Notes: a model not told the origin generated them from the letters alone. DNA of 64,000 bases from Voacanga thouarsii (GCA_026120185.1 JANUWF010001694.1:434001-498000); one strand, 5' to 3'; positions 33,660-46,877 are shown, counted from the first letter of the stretch. Made by a program: numbers and translations.

Positions 33660-34760
33660 TGTAGAAGGGCCAAGTCTAAAACACTACCACAAGGGTTTTA
33701 TACTTCTCTACTCGTCCCTAATGCACCTTAGTTCAATATTTCAATGGATTTCATAATAGGATTGCCACGTACCAAAGGGTGGAAAAGATTCCATCTTAGT
33801 AGTTATTGATCGATTTTCTAAGATGGCTTATTTTATTCCTTGTTGAAAAACTAATGATGCTACCCACATTGCAGGTTTATTTTTCAAGTGGTAAGATTGT
33901 ATGGGTTACCACAAATCATAGTATCAGACAGAGATACTAAACTCTTAAGTCATTTTTGGAGAATATTGCTGGTAAAACTTCGAACTAACTTGTTGTTTTC
34001 TAAAACTTATCACCCACAAATGGATGGACAAAAGGAAGTTGTCAACCGGACTGTTACACAACTCCTATAGGCAATCATCAAGAGGAACTTGAAGAACTGA
34101 GAATAATATCTTCCCTATATAGCGTTTGCATATAATAGAACTGTCCATTCTACTACTACATTTTCTCCATTTCAAGTAATTTATGGGTTTAATCTATTAA
34201 CCCCATTAGATTTAACTCCTTTACCTATAGATGAACGATTGAGTCTTGATGACAAAAAGTGTTAAATCCATGAACAAGAAAGTTAAATCTTTAATTAAAA
34301 AAACTAAATGAAACCATTGCATACAACCGAAACTAAGGAAGAAAATAGGTTATATTTGAGCCAGGAAATTGGGTTTAGGTTCATTTACTCAAGGAGAGAT
34401 TCCCCACCCAATGCAAGTCAAAGCTCGAACGACGAGAGGATGGACCGTTCCAAGTTCTTGAACGATAGTGGACATAACGCCTACAGGATTGATCTACCGG
34501 GTAAGTATAATGTAAGTGCAACTTTTAATGTAGCTGATCTTTCTCCTTAGGATGTAGGATATGATTCGAGGATGAATCCATTTCAAGAAGGGGGAAGTGA
34601 GAGAAATTAATCTGGTCACAAGGATGAAGCTCAAGAAGGGGGAGAGGATGAAGCCAAAATAAAGTCGAGCTTGCCTGGTCCATTGACGAGAGCCCACTTC
34701 AAACGATTCCAACTCAATCTTCATGCATATCTACAAGCTCTTTTAAGGTGGGATAGTGTA
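33660..34760 (+). pseudogene. Element C integrase core and C-terminal tail
   Basis: The frame resumes after insert X with CRRAKSKTLPQG, then ISMDFIIGLPRTKG (first catalytic Asp), VSDRDTKLLSHFW (second Asp), HPQMDGQKEVVNRTV (Glu, with the usual T of QTE changed to K), [11 protein letters not shown] and YGFNPLTPLDL. The tail has PGKYNVSATFNVADLSP. A stop and frameshifts separate these pieces. The reading then continues past the PPT into the 3' LTR (GPLTRAHFKRFQ), as in chromoviruses whose pol end lies inside the LTR. TAG at 33732 replaces a family Trp, and further stops follow. Confidence 0.88.
34586..34597 (+). promoter_or_regulatory. Element C polypurine tract
   Basis: AGAAGGGGGAAG ends directly before the LTR start TGAGAGAAATTAATC. 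It also encodes part of the pol tail. Confidence 0.8.
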
Positions 34761-37404
34761 TGGACATTGCTGGGAGAGGATCAAGAATGGAATATGCTGT
34801 TGGTGTACGAAGGATGTCAATCGGAAGCTGATGGCGCATAAATGACGCCCTGTAGAGCGTACCCGGCACCATTCCCAGGAGCCCGACAAAGCACCGGGTA
34901 TGGACTGGACAACACCTCAATTTTGTGATGCGAGCACTGTTCTAGCAGCATAGACTTGGCACTAGGTCTACAAGCCTAATCTGGCAGTGGCCCTACTCTG
35001 GTTCCAAACCCAGACGTTTTTCAGCTAGCTTTGTGAAGGGTGTTGTTCCTCCAAAGTGTACCTGGCACCGGTCCCACTCTGTTTCTAAACCCCTGATGTT
35101 TTTAGCTAGTTTTGGTTTTGTAATATTTAAAATTATTTTAGCTTAGAAACAAGACATCATTATATAGGCTTTTGCATTGTAAGAACAAAATAATAAATTC
35201 CACACTTTTAACAAGAATGAAGCATTCAACTTGAAGGCTTGAAGTAATGGAGAGATTCCTTGTTCAACTTCAATCTAAGACCAACCTAAGGGCTTAGTCT
35301 ACCCTTAAGTAAGTGTCTATAAACTCAAAGGATAATTCAAATAGGAAATCAACAAGGGTTCTACTTATATGTCATATAAGGTTCGTGTTGTTTCTTGTTT
35401 GAGTGCCCACAATTCCCTATCCTTTTAGTCCTTGAATTTTTTGCTAAGTTAAGGGTTCTAAGGTGTTATTCTGGTACACCTAATCTACTAAATTTGGAGT
35501 TCTAATGTTGGGTATCTCAGGCTCATATCCTATACGGCGTAGTGGAAAATAAAATGAGATACCCTCCCAGGACCTATCTATGTGTGGAAAACAAGGCATA
35601 ATGAGGGTAAAGGTAATAGCTTTTACCTTTGCATGATCGTCTGAAGAACAAAATTTTCTTCTTTAAGTTGAGGCGCGATCTAGCAATCCTCGTGATCAAC
35701 CTCCACGTGAGTTGAACGTCTAAACACTATAATCACAGTGTGTGATTATCTCTAATAGGAATCCACACAGAGGAATACTCAAGCACTAAATTTCTGTGCT
35801 AGCAAAAAAAAGAAGGCGGCTAGGATTAAAGATCAAAATTGAGAGAGCGAAGAAGAAGATTTCGTGGGTGTTGTTTTTGTGTGTTGTTCAGCTATTGGCT
35901 AGGGTTTTTCGTGTGTTATTAGCTACTATATATCACGTGAAATTTCCTTCCCAAAACTGAGAATTCTAATCCTATTAGAATTCCTTAATTGTAATTGGAA
36001 ACATCAAGTTCTCACAATTACAACTTATACCATAAATTATAACTAATTATAATTTATCCACAATAATTTTTCTTTCTCTCAATTAACCCCACAATGTTAT
36101 CAAATAACATCTTGAGTATATAATCCTCTATTATGTGTGACCTATTAGGTTTCCCAGTCAATTGGTAGAGAACATGAATTAATCCAAACGTCTTTGAGAT
36201 TAATAATCCATAATTAATTAGAATTAATCCTATTAATTCTAATCAGGATTGGTTTATTAATTCATCAATTAATAAACCTATATTCCCAGATCATGAGCAG
36301 TATCTAGCAACACATCATAACCACCCAAGAGTCCAAGAAGTCAAGTGGATTGACATGAACCCTTCAATAACAAACTTCCGTGCAATCAACTCTTTTCACA
36401 ATACAATATCTCATTCGGTTTGGAGTACGAAATTAGTGCCAACTCCTTCCAGAATTAATTCTGGCCTGAATACAATAGTACTTGTCCCAGTAACCCATTA
36501 CTCTAGATATGTATCAATTGGAACTGTTTCCAATACACAATTGCCTTGGCCATGGACTTTCGAGTAGTAATTCCTACAAGTGGCCGTGAGATATTCGCCC
36601 CTACTATTAGGAGTGGTGAATCCTTTATTGATCCTCTCAACTACTTTCGTTTACCTCACCATGTACCCAATATCCATCCCATAGGCAGCCCTCGATTGAG
36701 CTTCGAAGATTGGAATCAAAGTACAAGGCTCAGCAAATAAAGTACCTTGGAGATCTCAAGTCTAAGGTTACTTGCACATTTCCTATATTAAGATTATATC
36801 ATTGGTAGTAAATAGTTATCTATATGATTATCTCAAAGCTAGGTCATCCAATGAACTTGTTCTATTAACAAGCATCCATGTGTTAACTTTGAGTATCTTA
36901 ATACTCACGATTATGAGAACCACCGCTTGATCAAATTAAGAAGTCTAACACATGCTAGTCTTAACGCATTGATGATGTACTATCTCATTAATACTATGAT
37001 TAGGGACTATTCAAGTACTAACACCATCTAGTGTAGTAGGAATTTCATATCATGATTTCCTTAACACAGTGTTGTACTAGGAACTTTATCGAACAGTTAT
37101 ATTACTTAAAGTAAACAAAAAAAACTGTAAGATAAATAATGCATTTTAATAAAATGTGTCATATACAATGTACAAGTGATTGCCTCTAGGGCACAACACT
37201 AACATCTAAAAGCTAAGTTCTTTTAGGGTTCTTTGTTTGTAGAAAAAGTATTTTCTTTGTTACTTACTTTGATCTTTTTATGTCCTTTATAGCTTTTCTT
37301 ACTTGTCTTGTTGTCTTGTAGTTATTGTTCTTTACAAAAAGTTCAAAACAAAAGCTACTTTTAGATCTACAAAGATTTCCTCCCTCAAGCTCAAGATCGT
37401 ATCA
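34598..37404 (+). mobile_element. Element C 3' LTR with nested solo copia LTR
   Basis: It starts TGAGAGAAATTAATC and ends GATCGTATCA, followed by TSD TCTTT. Minus the nested LTR it is about 1103 bp. A 6-bp AGATCG stretch just before the end is not in the 5' LTR. Confidence 0.88.
35506..37204 (-). mobile_element. Solo copia LTR, diverged minus-strand copy (1699 bp)
   Basis: It is bounded by TCTAA on both sides (35501-35505, 37205-37209). On the minus strand it begins TGTTAGTGTTGTGCCC and ends GATACCCAACA. It aligns along its length with the three plus-strand solo LTRs but is clearly more diverged, so it belongs to an older or sister subfamily. No coding sequence. Confidence 0.92.
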
Positions 37405-37678
37405 TCTTTATTCCAATTGGGCATTTGCAAGCATAAAGAGTATTAGAGGCTAAGTTAGGGTCGCGCTAAATGCCTTAAAGATTTAAAGATGTTGATCACC
37501 TAATGTACCAATAGTTAACTTTGATAGAATTGGCATTAGATACCTACCATTGAATATAAGACTGGTGTGTTGCGTATCCCCAAGGTCATTCTTAAGGAAT
37601 TTTGATACTGGTCTACTAGGAAAGTTTCCAATGGGCTTTCTCAAATCAATAGTGGGGGTTATTAATTTGAGTAAAATA

Positions 37679-40168
37679 GTGGAATAAATACATATTTTAT
37701 TAAAGAAGTAATTAAATGCATTTCATGTGCATATACATAGTCTAATGCCTCTTATCTTTCATGTAGGTCATTTGTATCCTGATAATGAATTTGGACATAG
37801 GCAGCATTTTGCAAATAAAGAAGCTTACCAAATTAAACTTCTTAGACTGGTATAGAAATTTGAGAATTGTTTCAAATCAAAAAAGTTGTTCTACATGTTA
37901 GATGCTAATATTCCAACACCACTAGCTAATAATGCTCCTATTGAAGACCATGAAGTCCACATGAAGCATCAATAGGATAGTGACATATCATCCTATATCA
38001 TGCTGGCATTAATGACCACTGAATTTCAAAAATAGCATGAGCATATAGATGCTCATACTATTATCTTCTATGTAAGAGAGCTTTTGATAAACAAGCAAAT
38101 ATAGAGATATATGAGATCTCTAAGTAGTTATTCCATTATAAGATGATAGAAAGCACTTTTGTAGCCCTCATGGACTTTAATTGCTAGGATTAATTGAAAA
38201 TCTTGGATTACTTGGGTTTACAATAGATCACAAATTAAGTATAAACTTAATTATTCAATTTTTGTCTATTAATTTTTCAAATTTTTTGATGCATTACGAG
38301 ATGAATAAGATTGAGACCACTATACCTAAGTTGATCAATCTTCTCAAGACTATGAAATCTTCTATAAAGAAAGAAAACAATGCAGTCTTGCTAGTTGATT
38401 CTTCTTCTAAAATGAAAAATATTTCTAGGAAAAAGAAGAAGAATCCAACCAAGCCAAAATATGGTGTGAAGAAGAATGAGACAGATACTAAAGGCCCATA
38501 TTACTATTGTGGAATAAATACATATTTTATTAAAGAAGTAATGAAATGCATTTCATGTGCATATACATAGTCTAATGCCTCTTATCTTTCATGTAGGTCA
38601 TTTGTATCCTGATAATGAATTTGGACATAGGCAGCATTTTGCAAATAAATAAGCTTACCAAATTAAACTTCTTAGACTGGTATAGAAATTTGAGAATTGT
38701 TTCAAATCAAAAAAGTTGTTCTACATGTTAGATGCTAATATTCCAACACCACTAGCTAATAATGCTCCTATTGAAGACCATGAAGTCCACAGGAAGAATC
38801 AATAGGATAGTGACATATCATCCTATATCATGCTGGCATTAATGACCACTGAATTTCAAAAATAGCATGAGCATATAGATGCTCATACTATTATCTTCTA
38901 TGTAAGAGAGCTTTTGATAAACAAGCAAAGATAGAGATATATGAGATCTCTAAGTAGTTATTCCATTATAAGATGATAGAAAGCACTTTTGTAGCCCTCA
39001 TGGACTTTAATTGCTAGGATTAATTGAAAATCTTGGATTACTTGGGTTTACAATAGATCACAAATTAAGTATAAACTTAATTATTCAATTTTTGTCTATT
39101 AATTTTTCAAATTTTTTGATGCATTACGAGATGAATAAGATTGAGACCACTATACCTAAGTTGATAAATCTTCTCAAGACTATGAAATCTTCTATAAAGA
39201 AAGAAAACAATGCAGTCTTGCTAGTTGATTCTTCTTCTAAGATGAAAAATATTTCTAGGAAAAAGAAGAAGAATCCAACCAAGCCAAAATATGGTGTGAA
39301 GAAGAATGAGACAGATACTAAAGGCCCATATTACTATTGTGGAATAAATACATATTTTATTAAAGAAGTAATGAAATGCATTTCATGTGCATATACATAG
39401 TCTAATGCCTCTTATCTTTCATGTAGGTCATTTGTATCCTGATAATGAATTTGGACATAGGCAGCATTTTGCAAATAAAGAAGCTTACCAAATTAAACTT
39501 CTTAGACTGGTATAGAAATTTGAGAATTGTTTCAAATCAAAAAAGTTGTTCTACATGTTAGATGCTAATATTCCAACACCACTAGCTAATAATGCTCCTA
39601 TTGAAGACCATGAAGTCCACATGAAGCATCAATAGGATAGTGACATATCATCCTATATCATGCTGGCATTAATGACCACTGAATTTCAAAAATAGCATGA
39701 GCATATAGATGCTCATACTATTATCTTCTATGTAAGAGAGCTTTTGATAAACAAGCAAAGATAGAGATATATGAGATCTCTAAGTAGTTATTCCATTATA
39801 AGATGATAGAAAGCACTTTTGTAGCCCTCATGGACTTTAATTGCTAGGATTAATTGAAAATCTTGGATTACTTGGGTTTACAATAGATCACAAATTAAGT
39901 ATAAACTTAATTATTCAATTTTTGTCTATTAATTTTTCAAATTTTTTGATGCATTACGAGATGAATAAGATTGAGACCACTATACCTAAGTTGATAAATC
40001 TTCTCAAGACTATGAAATCTTCTATAAAGAAAGAAAACAATGCAGTCTTGCTAGTTGATTCTTCTTCTAAGATGAAAAATATTTCTAGGAAAAAGAAGAA
40101 GAATCCAACCAAGCCAAAATATGGTGTGAAGAAGAATGAGACAGATACTAAAGGCCCATATTACTATT
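37679..40168 (+). repeat. Tandem triplication, 3 x 830 bp, of copia F gag
   Basis: GTGGA recurs at 37679, 38509, 39339 and 40169, a spacing of exactly 830 each time. The three units differ at only about half a dozen positions each (for example CATGAAGCATC against CAGGAAGAATC near 37960, 38790 and 39620). Units 1 and 3 share some variants while 2 and 3 share others, suggesting exchange among units. Each contains the same disabled gag segment with the same stops, so the amplification came after gag had decayed. The GTGGA at both ends of the ancestral unit is a likely microhomology joint. Confidence 0.96.
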
Positions 40169-40209
40169 GTGGAAAGATGGACCATTGGAGGCACAACTGC
40201 AAAAGCTAA
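37740..40209 (+). pseudogene. Copia F gag, in three tandem copies
   Basis: Each 830-bp unit encodes most of a copia gag with shared stops. Visible are a middle segment (HEHIDAHTIIFYVRELL) and an open C-terminal stretch of 110 codons or more starting MLGLIENLGLLGFTIDHKLS, with FLMHYEMNKIETTIPKLINLLKTM and a Lys-rich tail before the zinc knuckle. In units 1 and 2 the reading runs from YYYCG into the leader of the next unit; only unit 3 (39841-40209) continues into the full knuckle, YYYCGKMDHWRHNC. Particle protein function is lost. Confidence 0.88.
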
Positions 40210-42985
40210 CTAGAGACTGTCAAGGAAAAAAAAAAAAAAAAAGAGAGAGAGAGAGAAGGTGAAGCATGCAAGCACTTCTACTTCTACTCCTGGTATATTT
40301 ATAATTGAAATAAATGTTGTCTTTAATAATGAGATATTGGTATTAGATACTAAATGTGGATCTTATTTGTGTTATAATTTGTAGGGACTAAAGAGCAATA
40401 AGAAGCTAGAGAAATGGGATGTGGACCTTCGTCTTGCGAATGGAGCAAAAGTTGTTACACTTTCTGTGAGGACTTATTATCTACACTTGCCTTTCAGATT
40501 AATTCTAGAACTAAAAAACTGCTATTATGTACCAATATTACTTAAAAATATTATCTCAGTTGCAAGTTTAGATTTGCAGATTTCATTTGATTTTTAAGAA
40601 TAAAAGTTATTCCTTTTCATGAAATGATATCCATTGTACTACAACAACTTTGATGAATGGTTTGTATATTCTAGACATGGAAAATCAATGTTTTTAACAT
40701 AGACAAAAAGAAATAAAAGAAAGATAATATGAACCCATCTTTGTAATGGCATTGTCATTTAGGCTATGTAAATGGAAATCCCGTTTTTAAGTTACACAAG
40801 CTTGGTGATTTAGGATCATTAGATTATGAATCATATGATATATACGAATCATATTTATTAAGTAAAATGACTAAGATCTCTTTTTCTATGAAAGGGGAAA
40901 AGGCTAAGCAATTATTAGAACTACTATATAGTGATATATGTAGACTAATAACATTGCAACTAAGAGGGGATTATCAGTCCTTTATAACTGTTGTCGATGA
41001 TTATTCTTGATATGGGTATTTGTATTTAATAAAATACAAATCTAAAGCTTTAGACAAGTTAAAAGAATTTAAGAATAAAGTAGAGAAACAACTTGGTTAA
41101 AGTATTAAAAGTCTAAGATCTGGTTGAGGAGGTAAATACTTGAGCTAAGAGTTTCAAAGTTATCTTAGAAATAATTGGATATTATCTCAATAGACTCCAA
41201 CACATACATCTCAACATAAAAGTGTATTCGAAAGAAGGAATCAAACTTTATTAGATATGATTCGAACTATGATGCCTTTTGTAGACATACCCAAATCGTT
41301 TTGCGAATATACACTACAAACTCTATTTATATTTTAAATATATTTCTATTAAAAACAGTTGACACTACCTCATATGAGTTATTTTTTGGTAAGAAACCAA
41401 AATTAACTTATTGGAGTATTTGGGGATGTCTTACTTATATGGAGTGGACAAAATCAGACAAACTAGAAGATAAGTATAACAAGTGTTTGTGTGTTAGATA
41501 TCCAAAAGAATCTTATAGATATTACTTCTATCTTCCTTCTGAGAACAAGGTGTTTGTTTCTAATCATGCAGTTTTCTTAGAGAAGGAATTCATGCTTAAG
41601 GGAGATAGTGGGTGTAAAATAAAATCTATTGAAGTTCAAGAAGAAAAAACAAATAATAATCAACCGATATCCGTGTTTATTGAAATGATAGACGAACCTT
41701 CTAATATACAAGAATCTTATAGGTTAAGTAGGATACATGTGGCACCTGAGAGATATAGATTTCTCATTAATGACCACAATAATATATTTCTCATAGAAAA
41801 AGATGAGCCCACCACTTACAAGGAAGTTCTAAAAGGTTCAAAATTTGACAAATGGCTTTAAGTTATGAAGCTAGAAATGGATTCCATGTATGCCAACCAA
41901 GTTTGGACTTTGGTTGACCTACCACAAGGGATAAAACCCATAGGGTGAAAATGGGGTTTTAAGAAGAAGAACAATATAGATAGTAATGTAATTACCTATA
42001 AAGCATGGCTGATTGCAAAAGGTTATCATCAACAACAAGGTATTGACTATGATGAGACTTTTTCACCAATAGCAATGCTAAAATTTATTAGAATACTCTT
42101 AGCACTTGCCGCTCCTTATGATTATGAGATTTGGCAACTAGATATGAAAACAACATTCTTAAATAAAAACCTAACTGAGGAAGTGTACATAACACAACCT
42201 GAAGGTTTCACATCCAAAGATCACATTAGGTGTACAAGCTACAAAGGTTCATTTATGAACTTAAGCCAGCTTATAGATGTTGGAATATTTATTTTTATTA
42301 AACAATTAAAAATTTTGGTTTCATACAAAATGTGGATGAACCTTGTGTGTACAAAAAGGTTAGTGGGAGTGCAATTATGACATATTAGGAAATGATACTT
42401 GACTCTACAATCAGTTAAGATATGGTTATTAAGGAAATTCTCAATGAACGACATTGGAGAAACAACCTATATTCTAGCAATAAGGATCGATAATCAAAGT
42501 AGTTGCTTAGTCTTTCATAGTATACAAACATTGACAAAGTGCTAAAGCAGCATAGATTAATCTAAGAAGGGAATCTTACCCATGACTAATGGGGAAAGCC
42601 TTTCAAAATCTATGTGTCTTAAGACACAAGATGAAAAGGATCATAAGAGTAAGATACCATATACTTCAGCAATTTGATTTATCATGTATACTATAATATG
42701 TACTAAGCTCGATGTATTATGTGCTCTTAGTTTGACGAGCAAATACCAATATAACCCGGGAAAAGGTCATTGGGTAATTGTAAAGAATATCATTAAGTGC
42801 TTAAAAAGGATTAAGGATGTATTCTTGGTATATAGAGGAAAGTGTGACTTACAAGCGGAAGGGTGTATTGATGCCATTTTCTAATCTAATACGGATGATT
42901 AGAAATCCCAATCTGTCTACTTGTTTACTTTTGGCAATGGGGCAATTAGTTAGAAATGTTCCAAACAAGATACAACTGCCGATTT
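40210..42985 (+). pseudogene. Copia F pol: protease, integrase, reverse transcriptase, RNase H start
   Basis: Heavily broken pol. Near 40340 the protease reads VLDTKCGSYLC; copia proteases have D-S/T-G, so the Gly of the active site is now Lys. RLANGAKV follows. Integrase remnants lie about 40900-41300. An open block (41301-41861) holds YELFFGKKPKLTYWSIWGCLTY and the linker to RT. RT remnants include MYANQVWTLVDLPQGIKPIG, LIAKGYHQQQGIDYDETFSPIA and WQLDMKTTFLNKNL. RNase H begins with SLTSKYQYNPGKGHW and NGAIS, then is cut at 42985 by an inserted solo LTR between TADL and TTKAEY. Too many stops to be functional. Confidence 0.85.
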
Positions 42986-44799
42986 TGTTAGAATGTATGT
43001 CATCCAATCCTATGTATTATGCAAAACTGATAAAATAAACAAAAGTTTTATTCTAAAAAATATTTTTATTTTTTTATTTTAATTTATGCATGATTTTGTT
43101 AGAAAAGACCAATTGTATCTAAGTATGTGATCCATGTGAATGGAGGTTTTTCATAGTAAGCTATGGATTATGGGTAGTTAACACATAAATTTAGTTGGTT
43201 GATTAGAATGGGAATTTGATTAGGACAAAGGTTATTATACTATGAATTCCAAATACGGATAACTTATCTTTAGCTAGTGAGTAGTACACTCATTTTATAG
43301 TATAAGCGTATTTGAAATACATAGAACTAGACCCGTAGTAGTGATTATTCAAAGTACTGGATTAATAGAAATTTAGACTACTACAGCTATACTATGAACT
43401 TATATCCTATGACTTAAGTATGGGTTGGTGGTCTAGCAAAGCTGAAAGCATGTACTTTGATGTACTATAGGTAAGGTTCTAGTATAGGAGTTATATATTT
43501 GTATGTGTGGTATATGTGACTAGTTCGTTAAGAAAAACTCAAACAAGATAGTTTCTATGCTCCTAAAAAAAAGGAGAAATCACCTCTTTGTTGTTGTCTA
43601 GGATAATCTATATAATCTAGGACCTTGGCAATGTAACTTAGTATTGTACACTTTTGGGTAGCTCCAAGAAATAAGCGGGTACAAAGTAGAAGTCTTAGAT
43701 TATTGAACTAGGTATCTAATGATGGTAGAAGTTATTAAGAGAGGTGTTAGTATTTTTCTCCAGTCTCAACAATAGGAGTTACATAGAGGGGTCTTTTAGT
43801 CATTTCACCTATAGGTTAGAGATATAGCAATATACAACATTGTCCTTAGGATCAATGTTTCCTTATAGTGATAATAAAAAATATTTAGAATGCAAAAACA
43901 ACTATCTTCATAGCAAGGGTATTTTAGTTATTTTAGTAGCCAAGGACGATGGGTCTTTTGGTCTTCGGAAGAGCCCATAACTCCTGATTAATTTTTAGGT
44001 TCAGGATATAGTCTCAAATAAAGAGGACTTTATTTTATTCCGATAGTCTAATTTATTATTTGTAATAAACCTGCTTTTATACTTCAAATAGCTATTGCTT
44101 TGTATTGATAAGAATTAAGTGACCATAACAAGAAATTATCAGTATAATAAGATGAACGTTTTGGTGCGATAAGAATATTTTGGGGCATTAATGGAATTTT
44201 AGAATTGAAGGGACGTAGAAGGAAATTTGAAATTTTCTACCTATACCTTTCTATTTTAATTAACGAGTACTTCGTATAGAATGAGAATTTGGGTATAAGC
44301 TCAAAGCAAAAGTTGATCAATACAATGAGGCGAACATTTTGGAATAATTTGAGCTTTCAGGGGTATTATCGTAAATTTGACTGTGATTGGGATTTTGACC
44401 GGAAATTGGAAAGAATTGAGAATTTTGATTCCTACTATTAAGTTCAACAAAATTTATAGATTCCATTGGTGAAACAAAATATTCTCTTAATACTGGCCGA
44501 AATTATAGTTATTTCTTGAAGAAATTGTGAAGTGCAGTCAAAATCGACATAAGTGGCATAATACAATTGGTGGATTAAATTAAGTGGAAAAATCTGATTG
44601 GTTACATGAGATATTCATCCAAATGAAGCTTATGAAATTATTTTAAGAAATAAATAAGGATAATGGTTGAAAATTGGAAAATCGACAAGTGGAATGGATA
44701 GCCCACAATAGCCCACAACACTATTAATGAGAATTTGACCTTTGGTCACAAGAATGATAGTGAGAAGGCTGAAAAATAGCCTAAAATTAGTTCATAAAA

Positions 44800-44910
44800 G
44801 GAGGAGAAAGAAGAGAGAAAGAAAAGAAAGAGAAAAGAGAGAAAAAGGAAGAAAAATGGAGGAAAAATAGGAGAAAAGAAAGAGAAAGAAGAGGAAGAAG
44901 AAGCTTAAGA
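44800..44910. repeat. Purine-rich low-complexity tract
   Basis: About 110 bases of A and G with repeating GAGAAAG and GGAAGA units in the solo gypsy LTR. It is probably simple-sequence growth. Confidence 0.8.
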
Positions 44911-46862
44911 CTTTGCAAGCTTGGAGTTCATCATACATAAAGCAAAACATCCTATGTCTTGAATTCATGTTGTAGATTAAGTTACAATGATCATTATGAT
45001 ATTAATTTTGTTTAGAAATTCATGAGGGATATGATGTATGCTTGGAGAATGTTTATATTTTGAAGCTGTTGCATGTGCTGTGTGTGGCGGTGCACTTAAG
45101 AGTATATGTGCTGTGGTTTATATGGTGGATGAAGGTATGCTGATGATAGTTTGAAGGGTAATTCATGGTTCCAGAGGCAGAAGAAGAAAACAAAGCAAAA
45201 CATTGTTTAATTATTGAGAAAATAAAGGGATTGATTTGTGTTTTATAGCTGTTGTTTCCGTTATGATGTTATTGTTATGTTCTTGATCAAAATTAATGGG
45301 ATTTATGAAATGTTTAGACCATGACAAGGTGTTTGAGTGTGGTAATAGTATGTATTTTACATAAAAACGAAAACAGAATTTGTAATATGAATCTAGAGAA
45401 CAAAATAGAAATCATGTTTTGGGTGATTCACAACCAGCTCATTCTTTAGGGACCACATGACTTGAAACTTATAGCTAAATGTCTTAGGGTCATTTTGAGA
45501 CTAATTTGACATGATTTGGACTTATGGATAGAAAGTTATGGTATAAGTACCAAGGACTACCAGTTTAGTGATAGGATGAAGAAGCTTGATGTTTATGACT
45601 AAAATAGAATAAAATGGCAAAGGAAATTGGTATCCGTAGTTGGAAATTAAAAAGGACTGTCTTAGGGACATTTTAGAACTAGTTTGACATTACTTGGACT
45701 TGTGAATCAAAAGTTATGATATAAAAAATAGGTGTGCCAAGAAGGAAGAAATGCAGAATTTGATGTATAAAGAGTAAATTCACATGTTACTTCTTTGTGC
45801 ACTATTGGATACATGAATGATCAGGGGAACATATGAAGGCCTTGAAAATATATTTGAGGAAAAGATTAATGAAATAGATTTTAATTACCGCAAGAGATGT
45901 ATCCCATGTTAGTGTGAAATAAAGAAATAGGAAATTTGGTTATTTCCTTAGCAACATGTAACTGGTGATATGTATTAGTATTGATTTATATAATATTAAA
46001 GGAAGTTTGAAATAATAACTAATGTATATTATCTACTTTAAAGGTCTTGCGAAAGCTTAAGGAGTGCAATCATCGTATTACGCAATAGTTAGGACACGAG
46101 GTGAGTCCCAAGTCTTTTAAATTTCGTTTAATTAAGTGTATTTCTAAAATGATCATGTGCTTTATTAATATAGTTAATGCTTTCCTGATATATTATTAGA
46201 TGAATATTACATTTGAGTTAGAAAACATTACTAAGAATTTAATTCTTGAACATGATGGACATGAATAATATCTCGTGTGATTTCTTCGGTTTTTCAAATC
46301 CCGATTTTGGAAGTGTTTTCCTGATATGGAAACTACTTTTTTGATATATTCAAGTGCAAGATTTTCTACATTGATATGGAACGTGATCAATATTATGAAT
46401 CTTGAATTCTTGAACAAGACAATTCTTGAATCAAATACATGTTTGACAATGCTTGAATACCTGAATACTTGGTGTATGGACTAACTTGAGTACCTTGCGT
46501 GTGCACTAACTTGAATACCTAGCATAAGTACTGATTTGAATACTTGACATAAGCACTGACTTAAATACTTGACGTATGCACTAACTTGATTATTTAGCAC
46601 AGGCACAATACTTGGCAGAACATACTACTTGGCATAAGCACTATACTTGTCATAAGCATACTACTTGGCCTAAGCACTGACTCTACTTAAATACTTGAAT
46701 ACACGAATTCTGGGATACTTGAACCATTATGTTTTCACTCAAAATCTCCGACTACTTGTTTTAGAATGTTTTCACACGAGAATTTTTGAACTAACTTGTT
46801 TATATCAAGATTACTCGTCATGAGATCTTTTAAATTGAAAACACTAACACACACAGGACTAA

Positions 46863-46877
46863 TGAGTCTTATGCTCA
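46863..46877 (+). promoter_or_regulatory. Conserved LTR stem-loop, TGAG/CTCA variant
   Basis: TGAG-TCTTATG-CTCA lies after ACACACAGGACTAA, the same context as in A and B (CACACGGACTTAC). The stem has lost the fifth base pair on both sides together. Confidence 0.5.

Larger units (their letters stand above)
10961..37404 (+). mobile_element. Chromovirus (Ty3/gypsy) element C, nested host
   Basis: A complete but decayed element flanked by TCTTT (10956-10960 and 37405-37409). It consists of 5' LTR 10961-12077, PBS 12082-12092, gag-pol 12764-16447 continued at 33660-34760, PPT near 34586-34597 and 3' LTR 34598-37404. It has been opened twice: in integrase by insert X (16448-33659), and in the 3' LTR by a minus-strand solo copia LTR. 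Pol motifs (AHAGGLMGH, YGFNPLTPLDL, VSATFNVADLSP) and a C-terminus reaching into the LTR fit the CRM-like branch; I am moderately sure of the branch. Confidence 0.92.

Noticed and set aside
37679..40168. CRISPR-like or satellite array.
   Set aside because: Only three long units of gag sequence with no short spacers; a tandem segmental duplication.
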